64,000 nt of DNA. It comes from Silene conica (Eukaryota > Streptophyta > Magnoliopsida > Caryophyllales > Caryophyllaceae). Numbering within the stretch: the stretch's first letter is position 1; each line of letters starts with the position of its first letter. Location: the NCBI GenBank assembly GCA_029255685.2, contig CM055311.2, positions 61,593,048 to 61,657,047 on the forward strand, given 5' to 3'. Positions 23,264 to 32,982 of the stretch are shown piece by piece. The translations under genes were made by a program, and so were the position numbers. Below the pieces are notes generated by a model. The model searched no databases and was not told where the DNA came from. It saw only the letters and a program-made list of their open reading frames with translations.

Positions 23264-23767
23264 ACTAGCAACGGGTCCAGAGGTGAACTTAACACATATC
23301 CCATTACTACACTATGTCGGGTCCAGAGGTGAACTTAACACATATCCCAACATCCAAACAAGTAAAGGGTCCAGAGGTGAACTTAACACATATCCCTAAA
23401 CTTACAATCATGAAAAGGGTCCAGAGGTGAACTTAACACATATCCCTAATCACCCAAAAGCAAAGGGTCCAGAGGTGAGCTTAACACATATCCCAATGCT
23501 ACAAACATGTATTGGGTCCAGAGGTGAACTTAACACATATCCCAATACGCAGTCGCCGCACAACGGGTCCAAAGGTGAACTTAACACATATCCCGTGTAC
23601 GACAACCGATCACGTGTCAGGTCCAGAGGTGAGCTTAACACATATCCTGACACGCCCAAGCAAAACACGTAACGGGTCCAGAGGTGAGCTTAACACATAT
23701 CCCGTCACGCGGCATATAAACACGTAGTGGGTCCAGAGGTGAACTTAACACATATCCCACCACGCGA
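23264..23767. repeat. Array of ten hairpins with conserved loop and variable stems
   Basis: Ten 30-bp cores start at 23273, 23319, 23367, 23417, 23465, 23514, 23565, 23619, 23674 and 23729, spaced 46-55 bp. Each begins GGGTCCAGAGG and ends ACATATCCC. The flanks of each core are complementary to one another but differ between units: GTATT/AATAC at unit 6, CGTGTC/GACACG at unit 8, AGCA/TGCT at unit 5, ATGT/ACAT at unit 2, AAGT/ACTT at unit 3. In unit 8 the core edge itself changes on both sides (AGG and CCT), preserving pairing. The matching array in the other LTR is at 30858-31361. Confidence 0.93.
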
Positions 23768-24060
23768 CAACCAGTGTAACCACTAACATCCAAAGGTAGA
23801 AACTAACCTATAGTTCTAACTTCTTAAACCACTAATCAACACTTAATTGATCCCGGGAACTAAGGCGAGGGAGAGCCGGTTTCCATTTCGGTTACCCGAC
23901 TGGGGGGTCTCTATCCTCACTCCATTCCCGAACCCAAATATAGTGTTGCCCTTACACCGGGGACCTCATATATGTATCACGGGTAAACAAAACGAGTTTC
24001 AAGTAAAACGGATTAACCGTTTGAAAGTTACACGCGAAAACAACTCGAAACCGTCATCAG

Positions 24061-24470
24061 GGATCCCCAGCCGGTCGGCAGGCAGCCGGTCGGCAGGCAG
24101 CCGGTCGGCCGGCTGGTGGTCCCTCAGCCTACGCCTTTCTTTTCAAAACCGAGAACATCACAAAGGACTCCCAGCCGGTCGGCAGGCAGCCGGTCGGCCG
24201 GCTGGGACTCCATTCCCTAACCTTCTCTATTTCGCAAACCACCCCATATGCACTCCCAGCCGGCTGGCAGGCGGCCGGTCTGCCGGCTGGGCTCCCATCC
24301 TACTTATGTTCTCGCAAAACATACACAACATACAACGACTCCCAGCCGGTCGGCAGGCAGCCGGTCGGCCGGCTGGCAGTCCAAGGCCATTTTCCCAAAA
24401 ATACGAAAACACACATATGCTCTCCCAGCCGGTTGACCGGCGGCCGGTCGATCGACCGGCTCAGAGAGCC
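24061..24470. repeat. Five CCAGCCGG palindromic modules in the Tekay LTR
   Basis: Modules near 24061-24125, 24165-24210, 24251-24297, 24338-24384 and 24420-24468. Inner parts are built from a 15-bp unit containing CAGCCGGTCGGCAGG, and ends pair as CCAGCCGG/CCGGCTGG. Outer flanks also pair and differ between modules (AGGGA/TCCCT, GACT/AGTC, GCTCTC/GAGAGC). Confidence 0.9.
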
Positions 24471-24854
24471 TGATACGAAAATCGCAAATTTCAGCCTTCA
24501 ACAAAACTCAATCAATCGACACCAAAACTTGCACAACGATTCATGTGATGTTTAAGCAACAATATCAAACGCCAAATACTACCAATCTATCAGCAAGTAA
24601 GTCCCATAACAATCCTCAAATGAATTTAACATGTATCCGTCGCAAAATGAGAAAAACTGAAAATATACTTATAAGCATATAACAATCAATCCAAGCATGA
24701 ATTCTTCACAACAACATCACCCTAAACATGTTACTAAGTCCTTTAACATTATTTTTCGACAAAAATTAGAAACCAAACAAGAATCACAACAAATATGCTA
24801 ATATACACATAAAGGCCGAGTTTCTCATTATCGTCACCTCTCAAGCTAATCCGG

Positions 24855-25048
24855 CTAAAGATCTTCCTCGAGTATGAAGCTATCAATGTCCGGGTTGTCA
24901 AATCCTTCGCCTGAAAACACAGAAAACCGGTTTAAGAAACCAAAAACGGAATTTGTACAAAACAGGCCAGATTTTCGAAATGGGGAAATGAGAAACCGAA
25001 GTGATAGATGACTTGGAAATTGAACGAGGATTCCGAAAATGTACTTAC
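24855..25048 (-). other. Predicted leader intron and short ORF in the Tekay LTR
   Basis: On the minus strand CAAAA|GTAAGTAC (donor at 25048) and TGTGTTTTCAG|GCGAAGG (acceptor, intron end 24911) would define a 138-nt intron. After the acceptor an open frame reads EGFDNPDIDSFILEEDL and stops at 24855-24857. Both splice sites are kept in the other LTR (intron 32475-32612). This is prediction from consensus only. Confidence 0.4.
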
Positions 25049-25417
25049 TTTTGCAATTTGAAGAATGGATGATGAAGAAAAGCTCAAAAGAAGTTCTCAG
25101 GAATGGAGGTTTATGAGAGGTTTGAGTTCACTGTAAAAATGAAATGTTGAGGATGAAGGATGTCGACATATTATTTAAGTAGGGTACAAGTGAGGTGTGC
25201 TTCCCGTATTAGAAGAACGGGTCGGATTATTAGAACAGATATTTGAGTCGGATATTTAATGTTGCCAAGTTTGTATTCGTCTTAAGGACTTGAGGTTCTT
25301 AAGACGGATCTTACTTTTTAAATTAAAATCTTTCGAAATACGCTATTAAAATATTATTTATTACGTAAAATAATTAAAACGCTTAAATTAGATTTTACGA
25401 AAATATGGGCTGTTACA

Positions 25418-25435
25418 ATCACCCCAACTTCAAAA
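25418..25435 (-). other. Polypurine tract of the Tekay element
   Basis: Minus-strand GAAGTTGGGGTGAT directly abuts the 3' LTR start (TGTAACAGCCC). It primes plus-strand DNA synthesis in this family. Confidence 0.8.
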
Positions 25436-25484
25436 AGTTTCGTCCTCGAAACTCGAACGAAGATAAGTTCTAACTAACTATACC

Positions 25485-27332
25485 TCACTCGAACAGAGAA
25501 GGATGCGCGATACGCATCGATGCTTCAGTCTCCCATGTTTGCTCTTCGACATCACCGCAACGCCAAAGGATCTTCACTAGCGGCACTACCTTGCTCCTAA
25601 GCTTCCTCTCCTGTCGGTCAAGAATCTTCACTGGACGCTCCTCGAAGGCAAGACTCGGCTCCAAGTTCTCGATCTCTCTAGGCAAAACATGACTCGGGTC
25701 ACTAACATACTTACGGAGCTGGGAAACATGGAAAACGCTATGAACCTTGCCCAAACCAGGAGGCAAGTCCAATCGATATGCAGCAGCACCAATCCTCTTC
25801 ACGATCTCAAATGGCCCAATATACTTAGGGCTCAACTTGCCCTTAACTCCAAACCTCTTGACGCCCTTCATCGGAGAAACTCTCAAGAAGACTCGGTCAC
25901 CCGCCTCAAACTCTAAGGGTCTACGGCGAACATCAGCATAGGATTTCTGCTGATCCTGTGCGGCCTTCATCCTACCTCTGATAAGCTGAACCTGATCAAT
26001 AGTAACAGCTAACTGGTCCGGTCCTAGGTCACGAACGTCACTAGCCTGGTCCCAACAAATCGGACTACGGCACTTCCTACCATAAAGAGCCTCGTACGGA
26101 GCCATACCAATGGAAGCATGATAACTATTGTTGTAAGAAAACTCAACCAACGGCAAACACTGCTCCCAAGAACTCTGAAAATCGAGGGCACAAGCGCGGA
26201 GCAAATCCTCTAGTGTCTGAATGGTCCTCTCGGATTGACCATCGGTCGCGGCGTGAAATGCGGTGCTCAACATCAAACGGCTACCCATAGCCTCCTGCAA
26301 AGCCTTCCAGAACCTGGAACAAAATCTCGGATCTCGATCTGAAACTATCTCCCTTGGTACACCATGATAACGGACTATCTCGGAAATGTAAGCCCTGGCT
26401 AAACGGTCCATGTCCCAAGTCTCTCTGATAGGCACGAATCGGGCACACTTAGTTAACCTATCCACAATAACCCAAATCGCATCCTTGCCTCCAACGGTCT
26501 TAGGCAATGCAGTCACGAAGTCCATCGCAATACACTCCCACTTCCACTGAGGGACAGGAAGCAGCTGTAGCAAACCACCGGGCCTCCTATGCTCTATCTT
26601 GACTTGTTGGCAAGTCAAGCACCTACTAACATAATCCATGATGTCTCTCTTCATCCCGGGCCACCAAAATATAAGTCCCAAATCCTTATGCATCTTCTCT
26701 CTACCCGGATGAACGGAATACGGTGACAAATGAGCCTCATCAAGAACCCTCTTCCTCAGATCTGGCACATCAGGAACATACATCCTACCGCGGAACCTGA
26801 GGAAACCATCAGCATCAATCACCAAGTCAGGTGCAACACCACTCGAAATCTTAGCCTCGAACTTCTTGAAATCGGCATCTGAAGGCAAACTCTGGCGAAT
26901 CTCCCAATATAAAGACGGCTCGGCAGTCATAGCAGCTAACCAATCGAAACCACTACCCACCATCTCTAACCTCAGCTTCCGGAACTCGGAACACAACTCA
27001 TCGGGCAATACTCTCATGACACTCATCGAGTGAGAAGTCTTGCGGCTAAGCGCATCTGCAACCACATTGGCTTTTCCCTCATGATATAACAACTCGATGT
27101 CGTAATCTTTCACCAACTCTAGCCAACGCCTCTGTCTCATGTTAAGGTCCTTCTGTGTAAAAATGTACTTAAGACTCTTGTGATCTGTGAAAATACGGCA
27201 ATGGGATCCAATCAGGTAATGACGCCACATCTTCAGAGCATGAACGACTGCGGCCAACTCCAAGTCATGTGTCGGATAGTTCACCTCGTGAACTCTCAGC
27301 TGTCGGGACGAGTAAGCGATCACCCTACCACT
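25485..27332 (-). pseudogene. Tekay pol, second part: RNase H end, integrase, chromodomain
   Basis: This continues the gag-pol frame after the in-frame stop at 27333-27335. Counting from the GTG at 27323, which is not a proposed start, residues 1-95 complete RNase H ([17 protein letters not shown]). An integrase zinc-binding region has H198/H205 and C235/C238. The integrase core has D268, D329 and E365, a proper D,D-35-E spacing. The C-terminal chromodomain-like region occupies about 560-612 ([15 protein letters not shown]). No further stop or frameshift is seen in 612 codons. Translation would depend on readthrough of the upstream stop, so the copy is listed as interrupted although the domains themselves look intact. 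Confidence 0.93.
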
Positions 27333-29918
27333 CTACATCAGTACACACCCAAGTCCTAGCATCGACGCATCACAGTAAACGTCAAAGTCAACCCCAATCT
27401 CTGGTAACGCGAGCACGGGCGCAGAAGTCAACCTGGTCTTCAACTCCTGGAAGGAACTCTCACACTTGTCGGTCCACACAAATTTGGCTTCTTTCTTCAG
27501 TAATTGGGTCATCGGGCGAGCCAATCTCGAAAAATCCTCTACGAATCGACGGTAGTAGCCTGCCAAACCCAAAAAGCTACGGATTTCACCTACATCCTTG
27601 GGACTCTCCCAATCAACCACAGCCTCTATCTTCGCGGGATCTACCATCACACCCTCGCTGGATATCACATGTCCTAAAAAGGCAACTTTCGAGAGCCAAA
27701 ATTCACACTTCGAAAACTTTGCGAACCATTTCTGTCTGCGCAGAATCCCTAGAATCAATCGAAGATGCTCAGCATGTTCCTCATCAGTCTTCGAATATAT
27801 CAAGATGTCATCAATGAAAACCACAACACATGTATCTAGGAACTCACTGAAAGTACGGTTCATCTGATCCATAAAAATAGTCGGTGCATTAGTCAACCCA
27901 AACGGCATAACCACGAACTCAAAATGCCCATATCTGGTACGAAAAGCAGTCTTCGCAATATCAGCCTCTCTCACTGGAATCTGATGATAACCCGATCGAA
28001 GATCAATCTTGGAAAACCGAGAAGCACCTCTCAACTGATCAAACAAGTCATCTATCCTAGGTAAAGGATATCTGTTCTTCACGGTCACTCGGTTCAGCTC
28101 TCTATAGTCAATGCACAGTCTCATGGAACCATCCTTCTTAACGAACAAAACGGGAGCACCCCACGGAGAAGCACTAGGTCTAATGAAACCCTTCTCGATC
28201 ATCTCCTCTAATTGCTGCTTCAATTCTTTCAACTCTGGCGGAGCCATACGGTAAGGAGCTTTAGAAATCGGTCCGGTACCTGGAACAAGCTCAATAGTAA
28301 ACTCCACATCTCTCTCTGGCGGTATCCCTGGCAAGTCATCTGGGAAAACATCTGGATACTCGCGAACAATGGCTACATCCTCAAGCTTCGGTAGCGATGG
28401 TTTAGCAGCTGTAACAACACACAGGAAGGCTTGGCAACCCTTCCTAAGAAGATGAGAAGCTTTCATTGAAGAGATAACACGAACACCCCTTTGAGGGCGA
28501 GTTCCCCTATAGGAAACACGAACTCCTGAAGAACTCCTCAAGCAGATTTTCTGGTCGCGACACTCGAAGCGAGCATGGTATCGCGATAACCAATCCATAC
28601 CGAGGAAATTGTCAAACTCCTCGAGAGGAAATCTCAGTAAGTCCGCTGGAAATGTGGCTTGACCAATAATAATAGGAACATCCCTATGGGACGAAGAGCA
28701 GGAAAACACGTCTCCAGAAGGTAAGGAAATAGAAGTCTCTTCAACCAATGAAGACTCAAGAGCTAGACGGTCGGCGAACTGTGTCGATATAAATGATAAA
28801 GAAGCTCCAGTATCGAATAAAATAAGGCACTCAGCGCCAAGAACAGAAAAGATACCGGCAACAATGTCTGGATGAGCCTCTGCCTCAGCCCTAGTCATCA
28901 CAAAAATCTTCCCTTTCGGCTTTCCTCCCTTAGTCGCTGCAGCAGCAGTGGCAGCCTTGCCAAGTGCGGTGTTCCTCTCAGGACACTCATACGATCGATG
29001 CCCATATCCATTACAAGTGAAACACTTATAAGCATTCTTGAAACAGTCAAAACCCGGATGAGATGGTTTACCACAACGGTGGCAAACACTAGGAGATGTG
29101 TCGGTGTGAAATGTGGTCTTAGCAACCGGAGCAGAGAACCTCTCAAAACGCTTCTTCTGAGAAGAAGGCGAAGAAGTAGAAGGAACAAATGGTCTCTTCC
29201 CCTGGTACACTGATCTCTGGTGAGGTGTCACACTAGAAGTAGCAGCACGGGTCTCAGCATCTATTGCACGAATAGAACTCTCGGCCCAAATAGCATCATC
29301 ATACACCTCCACAAAAGAAGTAGAGTCACGACGAACCATGCTCTCAATGCGCGGTCCTAGCTTGCCACGGTAAAAGTAGACTCTCTCGGCCTCATCTCTG
29401 ACAAACCTCGATGCGAAGTGAGCAAGTTGATTGAAACGGTCTGTGAACTCCTGAACTGACATCTTGCCTTGCTTTAAATCCATGAATTCTTTGAGTCGCT
29501 GTGATCTGAGCTCTTTAGGATAGAACCTCGTCTCGAGCTTATCCTTGAAAGCATCCCAATCGAACAGAGGGTCATGAGTGAAAGTAGGTCCTGTCAACTC
29601 CCACCACCTATCGGCCTCAAGGGTAAGAAAGTGAGTGGCTAACCGCACTCTATCCTCTCTACCCACCGAATACATAGTGAAGCTCTTTTCCATCTCTCTG
29701 AACCACTCGGTAAGAGCTACCGGATCAACCTCGCCACCATATGTCTTCACGTGGCTACGGGACATCTGAGAAGCTATCCATGCGAAACTACCAGGACGGT
29801 TAGCCTCGTTGCCTGGCGGTGGAGGAGGTGGTACATTCCCTGCTTGCTGTCTCTGAGTCTCAAGAAAATGCTGAATTGCTTGCAGCACAATGTTATCAGC
29901 AGCCCTAGGTCTCACCAT
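27333..29918 (-). pseudogene. Tekay gag-pol, first part: gag, protease, reverse transcriptase
   Basis: The start ATG is at 29918, about 150 nt after the primer site. Gag core is at residues 60-200 ([23 protein letters not shown] region). Two zinc knuckles lie at 279-292 ([14 protein letters not shown]) and 299-312 ([14 protein letters not shown]). Protease DTGAS is at 369-373. Reverse transcriptase spans about 555-740 with [21 protein letters not shown] and FIDD at 701-704. RNase H begins near 845 (VYCDAS). The frame ends after GLGCVLM in TAG at 27333-27335, where relatives carry a glutamine codon; a C-to-T change would explain it. The next 612 codons continue in the same frame. The stop lies within RNase H, so integrase is lost without readthrough. 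Confidence 0.95.
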
Positions 29919-30069
29919 CCTTCAAAGAGAAAACAAGTATTAGCTTAACAATTAGCAATCACAGATAGACTACAAAATAAGTCCTTAGATCTACCCATCT
30001 CTCATTCATTATTTGTTTATTTGGTCAAGTTAAGGTTGAGGGTCACATGAGTGCGTCGGGAGCAATAAT

Positions 30070-30081
30070 GCTATGATACCA
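30070..30081 (-). other. Initiator-Met primer-binding site of the Tekay element
   Basis: Minus-strand TGGTATCATAGC, two bases from the 5' LTR end; it differs at one position from the usual TGGTATCAGAGC complement of initiator tRNA-Met. Confidence 0.88.
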
Positions 30082-30083
30082 AC

Positions 30084-32982
30084 TGTAAAACCCCTCGCGA
30101 AAGCGGAAATATAAACATACAAAAGTACCAAAATTGCAGCGGAATTAAAACTTTTTAAAGAAAACAACATGCGAGAAGTCTTAGACTGAAACAGAAACTG
30201 AGACTGAAATAAAACCAAAATAGATAAGTAGCAGTTCTAAGTATCAAACCAAAACATAAATACAAGCCTGGGATGGAACACCCCTACAGGCACCAAAACA
30301 AAGTATCAACAGTCTAACAGTCTAGCTAACGATAGGGTATAAGTCATATGATGATGGATCATCACTCGCTAGCCCTCCTGTGATCCCATCTCCAACCAGC
30401 ATGTACCTACATACATGAAAACATGTACGCCACAATCAGTGGGGAGTGACTAGAGTTCTCCTAGCCACCTTTTGTGACAACACGTAACATATAAAACAAT
30501 ACAGAATACTCCAACATATAACAACATGTGAAGTATAAACAACTCATCATCTGATCTCTTACAATCATGCGATTACCATGCACGGCTCTCAACCAACTTC
30601 ATAAACAAATAGGAAGGAGAGCCGGTTTCCCTACTGGTTACCCAGTCGGGGGGTCTTTCAATCCAACTATTTATGAAACTGAACTAAGAGCCATCCAATG
30701 CCTTGGATGATTAAACCATAACTCAATTAAACATCATTTACTCATCATGCATATCTGACAATGTACCATCATCAAGGCAAGCAGATAAACATCCATAACT
30801 CATCATGCATATCTGACACTGTACCATCATCTAAGCAAGCAGATAAACATCCATAACACTAGCAACGGGTCCAGAGGTGAACTTAACACATATCCCATTA
30901 CTACACTATGTCGGGTCCAGAGGTGAACTTAACACATATCCCAACATCCAAACAAGTAAAGGGTCCAGAGGTGAACTTAACACATATCCCTAAACTTACA
31001 ATCATGAAAAGGGTCCAGAGGTGAACTTAACACATATCCCTAATCACCCAAAAGCAAAGGGTCCAGAGGTGAGCTTAACACATATCCCAATGCTACAAAC
31101 ATGTATTGGGTCCAGAGGTGAACTTAACACATATCCCAATACGCAGTCGCCGCACAACGGGTCCAGAGGTGAACTTAACACATATCCCGTGTACGACAAC
31201 CGATCACGTGTCAGGTCCAGAGGTGAGCTTAACACATATCCTGACACGCCCAAGCAAAACACGTAACGGGTCCAGAGGTGAGCTTAACACATATCCCGTC
31301 ACGCGGCATATAAACACGTAGTGGGTCCAGAGGTGAACTTAACACATATCCCACCACGCGACAACCAGTGTAACCACTAACATCCAAAGGTAGAAACTAA
31401 CCTATAGTTCTAACTTCTTAAACCACTAATCAACACTTAATTGATCCCGGGAACTAAGGCGAGGGAGAGCCGGTTTCCCTTTCGGTTACCCGACCGGGGG
31501 GTCTCTATCCTCACTCCATTCCCGAACCCAAATAAAGTGTTGCCCTTACACCGGGGACCTCATATATGTATCACGGGTAAACAAAACGAGTTTCAAGTAA
31601 AACCGATTAACCGTTTGAAAGTTACACGCAAAAACAACTCGAAACCGTCATCAGGGATCCCCAGCCGGTCGGCCGGCTGGTGGTCCCTCAGCCTACGCCT
31701 TTCTTTTCAAAACCGAGAACATCACAAAGGACTCCCAGCCGGTCGGCAGGCAGCCGGTCGGCCGGCTGGGACTCCATTCCCTAACCTTCTCTATTTCGCA
31801 AACCACCCCATATGCACTCCCAGCCGGCTGGCAGGCGGCCGGTCTGCCGGCTGGGCTCCTATCCTACTTATGTTCTCGCAAAACATACACAACATACAAC
31901 GACTCCCAGCCGGTCGGCAGGCAGCCGGTCGGCCGGCTGGCAGTCCAAGGCCATTTTCCCAAAAATACGAAAACACACATATGCTCTCCCAGCCGGTTGA
32001 CCGGCGGCTGGTCGGTCGACCGGCTCAGAGAGCCTGATACGAAAATCGCAAATTTCAGCCTTCAACAAAACTCAATCAATCGACACCAAAACTTGCACAA
32101 CGATTCATGTGATGTTTAAGCAACAATATCAAACGCCAAATACTACCAATCTATCAGCAAGTAAGTCCCATAACAATCCTCAAATGAATTTAACATGTAT
32201 CCGTCGCAAAATGAGAAAAACTGAAAATATACTTATAAGCATATAACAATCAATCCAAGCATGAATTCTTCACAACAACATCACCCTAAACATGTTACTA
32301 AGTCCTTTAACATTATTTTTCGACAAAAATTAGAAACCAAACAAGAATCACAACAAATATGCTAATATACACATAAAGGCCGAGTTTCTCATTATCGTCA
32401 CCTCTCAAGCTAATCCGGCTAAAGATCTTCCTCGAGTATGAAGCTATCAATGTCCGGGTTGTCGAATCCTTCGCCTGAAAACACAGAAAACCGGTTTAAG
32501 AAACCAAAAACGGAATTTGTACAAAACAGGCCAGAGTTTCGAAATGGGGAAATGAGAAACCGAAGTGATAGATGACTTGGAAATTGAACGAGGATTCCTA
32601 AAATGTACTTACTTTTGCAATTTGAAGAATGGATGATGAAGAAAAGCTCAAAAGAAGTTCTCAGGAATGGAGGTTTATGAGAGGTTTGAGTTCACTGTAA
32701 AAATGAAATGTTGAGGATGAAGGATGTCAACATATTATTTAAGTAGGGTACAAGTGAGGTGTGCTTCCCGTATTAGAAGAACGGGTCGGATTATTAGAAC
32801 GGATATTTGAGTCGGATATTTAAATGTTGCCAAGTTTGTATTCGTCTTAAGGACTTGAGGTTCTTAAGACGGATCTTACTTTTTAAATTAAAATCTTTCG
32901 AAATACGCTATTAAAATATTATTTATTACGTAAAATAATTAAAACGCTTAAATTAGATTTTACGAAAATACGGGCTGTTACA
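30084..32982 (-). repeat. 5' LTR of the Tekay element
   Basis: 2899 bp, the partner of 22490-25417. It lacks 30 bp (two 15-bp units) in the first GC-rich module (31661-31690 here) and has one extra A near 32822. The palindromes lie at about 31661-32030. Confidence 0.95.
30858..31361. repeat. Second copy of the ten-hairpin array
   Basis: Same units and order as 23264-23767, first core at 30867. Unit 7 here reads GGGTCCAGAGG whereas the other LTR has GGGTCCAAAGG; otherwise cores and stems are the same. Confidence 0.93.

Larger units (their letters stand above)
22490..25417 (-). repeat. 3' LTR of the Tekay element
   Basis: 2928 bp. In sense order it has a TATA-like CTACTTAAATAATATG (25167-25182) about 240 bp from its start, a predicted leader intron (24911-25048), GC-rich palindromes (24061-24470), the hairpin array (23264-23767), a 58-bp tandem duplication (23147-23262) and a repeated GAGAGCCGGTTTCC module (about 23024 and 23872, plus strand). 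Confidence 0.95.
22490..32982 (-). mobile_element. Complete Tekay/Del-type chromovirus (Ty3/gypsy)
   Basis: A 10,493-bp element with LTRs 22490-25417 and 30084-32982, both TGTAAAACCCC to GGGCTGTTACA on the plus strand, and target duplication GAGTG. Minus-strand order: 5' LTR, initiator-Met primer site, gag-pol in one frame, chromodomain, polypurine tract, 3' LTR. The LTRs are nearly identical, differing by roughly a dozen or more substitutions and a 30-bp indel, so insertion was recent. One in-frame stop is the only lesion seen in gag-pol. The C-terminal chromodomain and the LTR length of about 2.9 kb support the Tekay/Del clade. Confidence 0.96.

Noticed and set aside
23264..23767. CRISPR-like appearance: ten 30-bp partly palindromic repeats with 16-25 bp variable spacers
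   Set aside because: The array lies in an LTR of a plant retrotransposon, is duplicated exactly in the other LTR, has no cas genes, and its spacers are complementary across each repeat rather than unrelated sequences. It is better described as a hairpin array.
23847..24473. 208-codon ORF in the Tekay LTR, repeated at 31441-32037
   Set aside because: It is translated from the GC-rich palindromes (RSAG and PAGR repeats); the antisense strand gives similar open frames and length differs between the LTRs.
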